From: Methanobacteriota archaeon
Lineage (GTDB): Archaea > Thermoplasmatota > JASEFT01 > JAUWIS01
Assembly (NCBI GenBank): GCA_030605245.1
Contig: JAUWIS010000005.1
Span: forward strand, 1-16,638
DNA: 16,638 nt
Direction: 5' to 3'
The notes under the pieces are model-generated. The model was given only the letters and a program-made list of their open reading frames with translations. It was not told the DNA's origin and did not search any database. The position numbers were made by a program, and so were the translations under genes. How positions within the stretch are numbered: position 1 is the stretch's first letter; each line of letters opens with the position of its first letter. Positions 1-5,901 of this stretch are shown here, piece by piece.

Positions 1-16
1 AAGAAGGAGTGATAAA

Positions 17-1768
17 ATGAATCCATTAAAAATCTTTGAGGAAGAAACAAAAAAATTGTTAAATGATGCACTACAAAAACTCAACCTGAAAACAGGGATT
101 GCTCTTGAAACACCACCTGAGGGAAAAGGTGATTTTGCGTTTGCCTGCTTTCCCTTATCAAAAATCCTAAAAAAAGCGCCTGATAAAATCGCGGAGGAGA
201 TTGTAAAAAACATTGGCAAAACAGAGAGTATAGAAAAGGTTGAAAACACTGGTGCTTATGTGAATTTTTATGTTGATGAGGAGAAGTTGAAAGAAATCAC
301 TATTAAATCTATTCTTGAAGAGAAAGGAAAATATGGTTGTTTTCCTCAAAAAAATGTCAAAATCATTCTTGAGCATACATCCGCGAATCCTACAGGTCCT
401 ATACATGTTGGCAGAGCAAGAAACCCCATAATTGGTGATTCTCTTGCACGAATACTGAAGGCTTACGGCTACAACGTGAAAACAGAGTATTATGTGAATG
501 ATATAGGTAAGCAAGTAGTGATCATGGCATATGGAGAGTTCCTATTGCCTAAAACCTTCGATGCGCGATTGTCTCAAAAAAATCAACGCAATAAAGCTGA
601 TCATAGGATGGTTGGGTACTATCGATGGGCAAATGAACAGATGGAAAAAAGTAAAGAATTCTCAGAGAAGATTTCTGAATGGTTACGTAGATGTGAAAAA
701 GGGGATAAAGAAATTGTGGAGTTGGTCCAAACAAGTTGTAAGCAGGTGTTAAATGGAACCAAACAAACCCTGAAAAGAATCAATGTTGACATTGACAAAT
801 ACATCTGGGAGTCAACATTTGTAAAAAAGGGACGTGTGGATGAAGTCATTGGTAAACTAAAAAAATCTGAACACTGCAAAAATGAAAATGGCGCTTATTA
901 TCTTGACTTGGAAAGTTTTGGAATACATGGAAGGGACACCAGATTCTTTTTCACGAGGAAGGATGGAACAAGCCTTTACACAACGCGTGATTTAGCATAC
1001 CATTTATATAAGTTCAAAAACTCTGACATAGCAATCAATGTTCTTGGTGAGGACCATAAACTTGAGACAAAACAACTGAGCATTGCTTTAGACCTGCTCG
1101 ACATAAAAAAGAAACCTGAGATTGTTTTCTACTCCTTTGTCTCACTGCCAGAAGGAAAGATGTCAACAAGAAAAGGCAGGGTTGTTTATCTTGATGATTT
1201 GATTGATGAGGCAGTAGAAAGGGCTTACAATGAGGTGAAGAAAAGAAGGAATGAGTTTTTACAGCATGAGTTCAAGGAGAGAAATGAGGAGCAGATGAAA
1301 AGAATCGCAAAAACAATTGGTACAGGCGCAATAAGATATAATATTATAAGGGTTCAGAATGAAAAACAAATAATGTTCAGATGGGAGGATGCACTGAACT
1401 TTGAAGGAAACTCGGCACCATTTATACAGTATGCGCATGCAAGAGCCTGCTCAATCCTGACAAAAGCAGATGGTTACAAAAATTTTGATGTAAAATTTTT
1501 AAATGATGAAACAGAAATCAGATTAATAAAAAAACTTGCGGAATTCCCAAATATTGTTGAGGAATCTGCTGTTTCAAGAAAACCACATAAAATTGCGGGC
1601 TATGTTTTTGAGCTTGCATCATCTTTCAACCAGTTTTACAGGGACATGCCTGTTCTGAAAGCAGAGGAATATGAGAGAAATGCACGTCTTGCACTTGCTG
1701 ACTGCTTCAGGAGTGTTTTAAAAAATGCTCTGAATCTTTTGGGGATAGATGCGCCTGAGGAGATGTAA
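17..1768 (+). CDS. argS: Arginyl-tRNA synthetase
   Basis: Cytoplasmic class I aminoacyl-tRNA synthetase that charges tRNA-Arg with arginine using ATP. The 583-residue protein is a normal length for the family. Visible parts are an N-terminal tRNA-recognition domain (about 1-95), the HIGH-type signature as HVGR at 130-133 inside HTSANPTGPIHVGR, a Rossmann catalytic core, the KMSKS-type loop as KMSTRKG at 381-387, and an alpha-helical DALR-type anticodon-binding domain (about 450-583). The ATG at 17 has a strong SD (aaggag, bases 4-9). The first bases read AAG AAG GAG TGA in one frame, so the SD may lie in the last codons of an upstream gene and argS may be internal to an operon; this cannot be confirmed here. 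Identity is secure. Confidence 0.97.
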   Translation: MNPLKIFEEETKKLLNDALQKLNLKTGIALETPPEGKGDFAFACFPLSKILKKAPDKIAEEIVKNIGKTESIEKVENTGAYVNFYVDEEKLKEITIKSILEEKGKYGCFPQKNVKIILEHTSANPTGPIHVGRARNPIIGDSLARILKAYGYNVKTEYYVNDIGKQVVIMAYGEFLLPKTFDARLSQKNQRNKADHRMVGYYRWANEQMEKSKEFSEKISEWLRRCEKGDKEIVELVQTSCKQVLNGTKQTLKRINVDIDKYIWESTFVKKGRVDEVIGKLKKSEHCKNENGAYYLDLESFGIHGRDTRFFFTRKDGTSLYTTRDLAYHLYKFKNSDIAINVLGEDHKLETKQLSIALDLLDIKKKPEIVFYSFVSLPEGKMSTRKGRVVYLDDLIDEAVERAYNEVKKRRNEFLQHEFKERNEEQMKRIAKTIGTGAIRYNIIRVQNEKQIMFRWEDALNFEGNSAPFIQYAHARACSILTKADGYKNFDVKFLNDETEIRLIKKLAEFPNIVEESAVSRKPHKIAGYVFELASSFNQFYRDMPVLKAEEYERNARLALADCFRSVLKNALNLLGIDAPEEM

Positions 1769-1769
1769 A

Positions 1770-1788
1770 TGTTCCTGTAACAGGAACA
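1770..1788. repeat. Perfect triloop hairpin just after argS
   Basis: TGTTCCTG (1770-1777) and CAGGAACA (1781-1788) are exact reverse complements separated by TAA. The 8-bp stem with a three-base loop starts two bases after the argS stop codon. No T-tract follows, so it is not a classic intrinsic terminator. It could protect or process the argS 3' end, or be a small palindromic repeat; the triloop design matches the hairpins inside taw1. Confidence 0.6.
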
Positions 1789-1822
1789 AAATATTTAGGT
1801 GATAGAAACAAATTTGATGGTG

Positions 1823-1942
1823 CTATTTGTCCTTATCCATCTTATTACACAATTTTTCCCAGAATCCTATTAGTATCGGTCTGATTTTCTTATACTCCTT
1901 TTCTGAGAGATTGCAGAAGAACACATCTTCAATAGCATCCAT
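1823..1942 (-). CDS. Small unrecognised protein or gene remnant
   Basis: Unrecognised reading frame in the 315-base argS-antitoxin spacer, too short for routine gene calling. From ATG at 1942 it encodes 39 residues starting MDAIEDVFFC and ending LCNKMDKDK, with a protein-like mix of acidic, basic and aromatic residues. The frame stays open upstream to about 1978 and reads IKISIDVTEKE before the ATG, which also looks like coding sequence but begins at ATA or ATT rather than ATG. Either a non-standard start gives about 50 residues, or the original start has decayed and this is a remnant. On the minus strand TATAAAA-like sequence (about 1967-1977) lies 25-30 bases before the ATG, fitting a leaderless transcript. 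No function can be assigned. Confidence 0.4.
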   Translation of the reverse strand: MDAIEDVFFCNLSEKEYKKIRPILIGFWEKLCNKMDKDK

Positions 1943-2049
1943 CTCTTTCTCTGTTACATCTATACTTATTTTTATAATACATAAAGATGTTATTTAACAT
2001 ATAATTTTTTGGAACGGGGTTAGCGCCGTCCCACAACACAAAAAACTAA

Positions 2050-2076
2050 AAATTTAAGTATTACTACAGTAATACT
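2050..2076 (+). promoter_or_regulatory. Antitoxin promoter and palindromic operator
   Basis: AGTATTAC (2057-2064) and GTAATACT (2069-2076) are exact reverse complements around TACA, a 20-bp operator-like palindrome ending seven bases before the antitoxin ATG. A TATA-like AAATTTAA (2050-2057) sits about 31 bases before that ATG. The palindrome would therefore cover the transcription start. Ribbon-helix-helix antitoxins commonly repress their own operon through such sites; autoregulation here is inferred. Confidence 0.65.
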
Positions 2077-2083
2077 ATATGAC

Positions 2084-2299
2084 ATGGAGACAATAAATGT
2101 GAAAATGCCAGAGGAACAGGTAGAGGAAATCTACAGGTATCTCAAGAAACATAGGTATCCTTCAAGAAGTGAGTTTATCAGGGATGCTGTAAGAAGGATG
2201 ATGGAGCCGAGACTCAGTGAAGAAGCATTAATGGATGTTATCCAAGCAAGACTTGAAGCGAAGCAAGGTAAAGGAATATCCATAGAAGAGCTTATATGA
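2084..2299 (+). CDS. Ribbon-helix-helix antitoxin (CopG/ParD-like)
   Basis: Small DNA-binding antitoxin expected to neutralise the RelE-like toxin downstream and to repress their shared promoter as a dimer. The 71-residue protein has a beta strand (ETINVKMP, 2-9), helix 1 (about 10-22), a turn with YPSRSEFIRDAV (about 25-36) and helix 2, the standard ribbon-helix-helix fold. A C-terminal tail (about 43-71, ending SIEELI) would contact the toxin. No SD precedes the ATG; the upstream TATA box and palindrome suggest a nearly leaderless mRNA. Its TGA overlaps, as ATGA, the start of a broken toxin reading frame rather than the intact toxin, which starts 68 bases later. The exact subfamily is not assigned. 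Confidence 0.88.
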   Translation: METINVKMPEEQVEEIYRYLKKHRYPSRSEFIRDAVRRMMEPRLSEEALMDVIQARLEAKQGKGISIEELI

Positions 2300-2399
2300 A
2301 ATACAAGACAATTTTCATGCCGATAACATAAAAACTCTTAAAAACTTTAAAGTCAATTGAGCTTATATGAAACACAATATAATTTTCATGCCGACAGCA
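2288..2399 (+). repeat. Duplicated antitoxin-end/toxin-start junction
   Basis: Bases 2288-2328 and 2359-2399 are direct repeats 71 bases apart, with 36 of 41 positions identical by eye. Each carries the end of an antitoxin gene (GAG CTT ATA TGA, Glu-Leu-Ile-stop) overlapping the ATG of a toxin gene. Similarity extends slightly upstream in the antitoxin frame: the first copy reads SIEELI-stop, the second SIELI-stop. The A/T-rich gap contains cttaaaaactttaaag (2336-2351), which could be a TATA box for a separate leaderless toxin mRNA. The layout suggests a deletion between two tandem related toxin-antitoxin pairs, or a local duplication followed by divergence. Confidence 0.8.
2296..2331 (+). 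pseudogene. Remnant start of a second RelE-like toxin
   Basis: The ATG overlapping the antitoxin stop opens an 11-codon frame, MKYKTIFMPIT, ending at TAA (2329-2331). It aligns with the intact toxin start 71 bases downstream, MKHNIIFMPTA. It keeps the ATGA coupling expected of the original toxin gene but has lost everything after about residue 11. It is best read as the stump of a displaced toxin allele. It could still be translated as a short peptide. Confidence 0.65.
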
Positions 2400-2621
2400 A
2401 AGAAAAAGCTGGAGGGGCTTGAAAAAACTGTAAGAAAAAGAATTTTGAGAAAGTTACTGAGCATAGAAGAAGATCCAAGAAGATACCTCAAAGGATTAAC
2501 AAGGATAAATGCATATAGGTTGAGAATTGGAAAATATAGAATCATAATGGACGTAGATGAAAATAAAAAAATTATAAACGTTTTAGCATTAGGGATTAGA
2601 AAACAAATGTATAAAAGATGA
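2367..2621 (+). CDS. RelE/ParE-superfamily toxin
   Basis: Predicted toxin of a type II toxin-antitoxin pair. RelE members cut mRNA on the ribosome, while ParE members poison gyrase; sequence alone does not decide between them. The 84-residue protein has the usual order: beta strand (HNIIFMP, 3-9), two basic helices (about 10-35), then the core YRLRIGKYRIIMDVD (about 50-64) and a C-terminal strand and tail NVLALGIRKQMYKR. Arg51, Arg53, Arg58, Arg77 and Arg84 are candidates for RNA contacts, favouring an archaeal RelE-like nuclease. It starts 68 bases after the antitoxin stop with no SD, probably from its own A/T-rich promoter at about 2336-2351. No truncation is seen. Confidence 0.88.
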   Translation: MKHNIIFMPTAKKKLEGLEKTVRKRILRKLLSIEEDPRRYLKGLTRINAYRLRIGKYRIIMDVDENKKIINVLALGIRKQMYKR

Positions 2622-2663
2622 GACGTCCTAAAACATAAAAAGGCGTTAACCCTATTCATCATC

Positions 2664-3698
2664 ATGAACCCAGACCTCAGAAAAATACTTGAGAAGCAGC
2701 ATTACAAAATCGTTGGAGAACATTCAGGTGTTAAAACCTGTCACTGGTTAAAGGAAAAACTGATTAGAAACAGACCATGTTACAAGGAAAAGTTTTATGG
2801 AATCCAGTCGCATCGTTGTTTGCAAATGACACCAACAATTAATCAATGCACCCAGAACTGCCTATATTGCTGGAGGTATCAGGATTTCACCGAGCAGGAA
2901 ATAAAAAAGTATGATGAACCGGAGTTTATCTTGGAGAAAAGCATAGATGCGCAAAGAGAACTGATTTCCGGCTTCAAAGGTGATTCAAGATGCAAGAAGG
3001 AAATGTTTGAGGAGGCATCAAATCCCAATCAGGTTGCTATATCACTTTCAGGTGAACCGACAATTTACCCAAAACTTTCTGAGTTCATAGAAGTTTGTCG
3101 TAAAAAGAATATGACAACTTTTGTTGTCTCAAATGGAACAAAACCAGATGTAATTGAGAATCTAAAACCAACACAGCTTTATGTTAGTGTTTCCGCGCCA
3201 AACAAGGAAATTTATAAAAGGCTTTGTCTACCTATGATAAAAGATGGATGGGAAAAAACCAATGAATCCCTTGAGGTTTTATCATCTTTGGATACAAGAA
3301 CTGTTGTCAGGCATACGCTTGTTGATAAATGGAATATTACGGAAAAGCCAAAGGCTTTTCCTAATATGCTAGGAAAAGTGCAAAGCACTTTTCCGTCGCA
3401 TCTCGGATGGGAAGATTCAGGGGAAGGCTCTTCCCCTTCTCTCCAAATTTCTTCGAAATTTGTCGAAGAATATGCAAAGCTTGATATGAAGGCAGAGCCT
3501 GATTTCATAGAATGCAAGGCATACATGTTTGTTGGCTACTCGCGCCAGAGGATGAATCTTGAAAACATGCCATCCCATGAAAAAATAAAAAGTTTTGCTG
3601 AGAAACTATCAAACTTAACCGGTTACGAGATTGCGGGTGAGAAAAAGGATTCAAGGGTTGTTGTTCTTGCTAAGGATAAAAATAAAATGAGGATTTGA
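2664..3698 (+). CDS. taw1: 4-demethylwyosine synthase (TYW1 family)
   Basis: Radical SAM enzyme that condenses N1-methylguanosine-37 of tRNA-Phe with pyruvate-derived carbons to make the tricyclic base 4-demethylwyosine. Cys62, Cys66 and Cys69 (CTQNCLYC) form the radical SAM cluster. Cys26, Cys39 and Cys52 match the three cysteines known to hold the second iron-sulfur cluster of this family. SLSGEPTIYP (about 128-137), the SNGT motif and the C-terminal ECKAYMFVGYSRQRM are typical. Of the 344 residues, about 39 (roughly 227-265) do not look like the family: they fall between TLVDKWNIT and FVEEYAKLD and are encoded by tandem hairpins. The reading frame is intact. The ATG is about 26 bases after an A/T-rich box (about 2632-2641), consistent with a leaderless mRNA. 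Confidence 0.93.
   Translation: MNPDLRKILEKQHYKIVGEHSGVKTCHWLKEKLIRNRPCYKEKFYGIQSHRCLQMTPTINQCTQNCLYCWRYQDFTEQEIKKYDEPEFILEKSIDAQRELISGFKGDSRCKKEMFEEASNPNQVAISLSGEPTIYPKLSEFIEVCRKKNMTTFVVSNGTKPDVIENLKPTQLYVSVSAPNKEIYKRLCLPMIKDGWEKTNESLEVLSSLDTRTVVRHTLVDKWNITEKPKAFPNMLGKVQSTFPSHLGWEDSGEGSSPSLQISSKFVEEYAKLDMKAEPDFIECKAYMFVGYSRQRMNLENMPSHEKIKSFAEKLSNLTGYEIAGEKKDSRVVVLAKDKNKMRI
3341..3470 (+). repeat. Chain of short palindromes inserted in taw1
   Basis: Four perfect hairpins with three-base loops follow one another. GGAAAAGCC/GGCTTTTCC lies at 3341-3349 and 3353-3361 (loop AAA). GGAAAAGTGC/GCACTTTTCC lies at 3372-3381 and 3385-3394 (loop AAA). AGGGGAAG/CTTCCCCT lies at 3419-3426 and 3430-3437 (loop GCT). 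AAATTTC/GAAATTT lies at 3445-3451 and 3455-3461 (loop TTC). Arms also pair with neighbours: TTTTCCTA with TAGGAAAA, GGGAAGA with TCTTCCC, and TTCTTCGA with TCGAAGAA (3449-3456 and 3463-3470). The segment is a multiple of three and adds a Ser/Pro/Gly-rich stretch. It resembles an in-frame palindromic element, although no known family is recognised. Confidence 0.85.
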
Positions 3699-3712
3699 AA
3701 CAGAAGGGAAAC

Positions 3713-3729
3713 TTTTTTAAATAATTTTT
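3713..3729 (+). terminator. T-rich terminator after taw1
   Basis: T6 (3713-3718) and T5 (3725-3729) follow the taw1 stop within 31 bases in a 59-base spacer between convergent taw1 and purC. Archaeal RNA polymerase stops at such U-rich tracts, helped by FttA, whose gene is in this window. No T-tract is visible for purC on the other strand. Confidence 0.5.
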
Positions 3730-3757
3730 CTATACATTATACTGTGAAGAAAGGTGT

Positions 3758-4666
3758 TTATCTAAATTTTTCACCTGTTATTCTTTCAAACAAATCAATG
3801 TAGAGCCTGCTTACTTTCTGAATTTTATCATGAGGCAAAGCTGGAATATCCGGCTCAGGCAATCCGTTTTTTCTTGCGCTCATGAGTTTTTCATGATAGT
3901 TTATTTCCCTGTAATACTGCCTAACATATTCTTTGCTGAGTTCAACAAACTCCCCTTTTTCATATTTATCTGCATCCCAGAACCTGTCCTCATCAGCAGT
4001 ACCAAATGTGTCAATCAGCATTATATCCCTGTTCTCATCAAATGCAAACTCCTTTTTCCCATCAACATGGATAAGACCTCTTTGCCTTACGGCACTATTT
4101 ATTTCATTATCTATTCTAAAAAATATTTCTTTTATCTTTTCATACTCATCTTTGGACAGTCTAGATATTCTCAATGCTTCATCTAAACCTATGTTTCTGT
4201 CTGTTTTTTCAAGTTTTGTTGTAACCTCAAAAAAAGGTGTTGGAAGTTTATCACCGTATTTCACATTGTAATCAGGATTAAAACCGAGTGTTTCATTTTT
4301 GATTTCTTTGTTTTTTATCCTGTCAAAAAGTGAGCCTGCGATGTAGTATCTGCAGATGAACTCCAATGGTATCAGATGATTTGTTGTTTTTTCATTCAGT
4401 TTAGAATAATCTTTGATAACATCAACCTTTTTCACCCTCATCCTGTTAGGTCCTGTTGTTTTAATAAAATGTGTTTTAACACCAATGTTTTCTGCAACCA
4501 TGAACCAGTAACTACTTGTCCTGCATAATGTTTCACCTTTAGATGGGATGTTTGAGGGTATAACCTTATCAAAAACTGAGATATGGTTTGTGAAGAAAAA
4601 CTCTAACTCATTTTCATTCTCTGTTTCATAAACCTCTTTGACCTTCCCTTTCCTTATCAGTTTCAT
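3758..4666 (-). CDS. purC: SAICAR synthetase
   Basis: Phosphoribosylaminoimidazole-succinocarboxamide synthase: joins CAIR and aspartate with ATP to form SAICAR in de novo purine synthesis. The start MKLIRKGKVKEVYE carries the family's N-terminal GK-K-VY signature. FICRYYIAGSLFDR, HVDGKKEFAFD and LIDTFGTADEDRFWD are nucleotide and substrate-binding motifs. At 302 residues it is longer than the roughly 240-residue bacterial form and has the C-terminal extension (ending ALPHDKIQKVSRLYIDLFERITGEKF) of the longer forms. The frame is open to 4771, but those extra residues look unlike the family and would overlap purP. ATG 4666 lies about 26 bases after an ATTAAAT box and matches the family start; ATG 4672 is the alternative. 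It is divergent from purP, with 3-linked regulation likely. Confidence 0.94.
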   Translation of the reverse strand: MKLIRKGKVKEVYETENENELEFFFTNHISVFDKVIPSNIPSKGETLCRTSSYWFMVAENIGVKTHFIKTTGPNRMRVKKVDVIKDYSKLNEKTTNHLIPLEFICRYYIAGSLFDRIKNKEIKNETLGFNPDYNVKYGDKLPTPFFEVTTKLEKTDRNIGLDEALRISRLSKDEYEKIKEIFFRIDNEINSAVRQRGLIHVDGKKEFAFDENRDIMLIDTFGTADEDRFWDADKYEKGEFVELSKEYVRQYYREINYHEKLMSARKNGLPEPDIPALPHDKIQKVSRLYIDLFERITGEKFR

Positions 4667-4672
4667 TGTCAT

Positions 4673-4746
4673 AGTATCGGATAAAAAGAATTTAATGGTT
4701 TCTAATGATGAAAAGCATTTAATACTTTCTAATATATTCATATTAA
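4673..4746. promoter_or_regulatory. Divergent purC/purP promoter with direct repeats
   Basis: This spacer must hold both promoters. Two near-identical 17-mers in the same orientation, atttaatggtttctaat (4690-4706) and atttaatactttctaat (4717-4733), differ at two positions and lie 27 bases apart. Each contains an ATTTAAT core usable as a TATA box: the first is about 26 bases from purC ATG 4666 (read on the minus strand), the second about 26 bases from purP ATG 4747. The repeats may therefore be the two promoter cores plus a shared flanking element, tttctaat, that could bind a common regulator. Confidence 0.6.
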
Positions 4747-5823
4747 ATGGATAAAAACATTGCTGAAACATTGGAGACCTATAATCAGGATATTACAATC
4801 GGCACACTGGGCTCACATTCTGCATTGAATATTTTTAAGGGTGCAAAAGAGGAAGGTTTTAAAACAGTGTGCGTTTGTAAAAAGGGGGATGAAATTGTTT
4901 ACTCACGTTTTCCATTGGCTGATGAGATAATTAGGGTTAATGATTTCAAGGAACTTTTAGATGAAAAAATTCAGGATAAACTAAAAAAAATGAACACAGT
5001 CCTTATTCCACATGGCTCATTTAATGCATACATTGGTACCGAGAATATGCTCAAAAAACTGTCTGTACCGATGTTTGGAAACAAGAGCCTTTTACATTGG
5101 GAAACAAACAGGGAGATGCAGAGGAAATGGCTCATTGATGCAGGCTTAAAACTTCCAAAGATGTTTAAATCCCCTGAGGATATAAATAATCTTGCGATTG
5201 TGAAATACCCTGGTGCAAGAGGAGGAAAAGGATATTTTCTTGCGCATTCAAAAGAATCTTTTTATAAAAAAGGAAGAGAAATGATAAATAAGGGTCATAT
5301 GTCTGAGGATGAATTAAAAAATGCGCATATCCAGGAGTACATAATTGGTGTGAATATATATACATCATATTTTCATTCTATGCTTAATAATGAAACAGAG
5401 TTTTTTGGTGTGGATAAAAGATATGAGAGTTTCGCTGATAACATAGGCAGGATACCAGCGGATGAGCAGATAGAAATGAGCATCAACCCTACATACACAA
5501 TTGTCGGGAATATACCATTAACACTCAGGGAATCATTGCTACCAGAATACATCAGGATGGGTGATAAAGTTGTAAAGCAGGCAAAAAAGATAGCAACACC
5601 TGGCATCATAGGCCCATTCTGCCTGGAAACGGTTGTTAAAGAAAACCTTGACATAGTTACTTTTGAGATTTCTGCGCGGATTGTCGCAGGAACAAATGTT
5701 GGCATAGGTACATCACCATATGCATATTTGAAGTATGGGGAAAAAATGTACATGGGCAGAAGGATAGCGAAAGAGATAAAAAATGCAGTGAAAACTGATA
5801 GATTGAAGGATGTTGTGACATAG
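4747..5823 (+). CDS. purP: Formate-dependent FAICAR synthetase
   Basis: 5-formaminoimidazole-4-carboxamide ribonucleotide synthetase, the archaeal enzyme that formylates AICAR using free formate and ATP, replacing the folate-dependent bacterial PurH step. The 358-residue protein matches the family length. GTLGSHSALNIFKGAKEEGF (19-38) is the PurP N-terminal substrate-binding signature, IVKYPGARGGKGYF (151-164) is the ATP-grasp nucleotide-binding loop, and FEISARIVAGTN (about 306-317) supplies metal-binding residues. The C-terminal SPYAYLKYGEKMYMGRRIA is also typical. It starts at ATG 4747, about 26 bases after a TATA-like box, so it is probably leaderless. It leads a run of plus-strand genes with larB and purE and shares a divergent promoter with purC, implying coordinated purine control. 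Confidence 0.95.
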   Translation: MDKNIAETLETYNQDITIGTLGSHSALNIFKGAKEEGFKTVCVCKKGDEIVYSRFPLADEIIRVNDFKELLDEKIQDKLKKMNTVLIPHGSFNAYIGTENMLKKLSVPMFGNKSLLHWETNREMQRKWLIDAGLKLPKMFKSPEDINNLAIVKYPGARGGKGYFLAHSKESFYKKGREMINKGHMSEDELKNAHIQEYIIGVNIYTSYFHSMLNNETEFFGVDKRYESFADNIGRIPADEQIEMSINPTYTIVGNIPLTLRESLLPEYIRMGDKVVKQAKKIATPGIIGPFCLETVVKENLDIVTFEISARIVAGTNVGIGTSPYAYLKYGEKMYMGRRIAKEIKNAVKTDRLKDVVT

Positions 5824-5838
5824 GAAAAAAGTAAGAGA

Positions 5839-5901
5839 ATGAGAATGGAAGAGGAAATAATAATCAGGGGAATAACAAATCAAGGTCATGGAGAAAAATG
5901 A
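5839..5901 (+). CDS. Possible 20-residue peptide ahead of larB
   Basis: ATG 5839 opens MRMEEEIIIRGITNQGHGEK, ending in a TGA that overlaps the larB ATG as ATGA. It lies in the 74-base purP-larB gap and is preceded by a purine-rich, SD-like gtaagag. The 4-base overlap would couple its translation to larB. It is short enough to arise by chance, and no family is recognised; a leader-peptide role is speculative. Confidence 0.25.
   Translation: MRMEEEIIIRGITNQGHGEK

Noticed and set aside
1770..1788. Intrinsic terminator after argS
   Set aside because: A good stem, but followed by aaatattt with no T-tract, so it is reported only as a hairpin.
1789..2049. tRNA or structured RNA gene in the argS-antitoxin spacer
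   Set aside because: No cloverleaf-like arms or T-loop motif were found; the only stem (about 2011-2032) is short and imperfect.
3341..3457. Archaeal intron in taw1
   Set aside because: The segment is in frame without stops and shows simple tandem hairpins, not a bulge-helix-bulge splice structure; protein-gene introns are also rare in archaea.
4667..4771. Longer purC start, up to 35 extra residues
   Set aside because: The extra residues do not resemble the family, would overlap purP, and cross the region holding both promoters.
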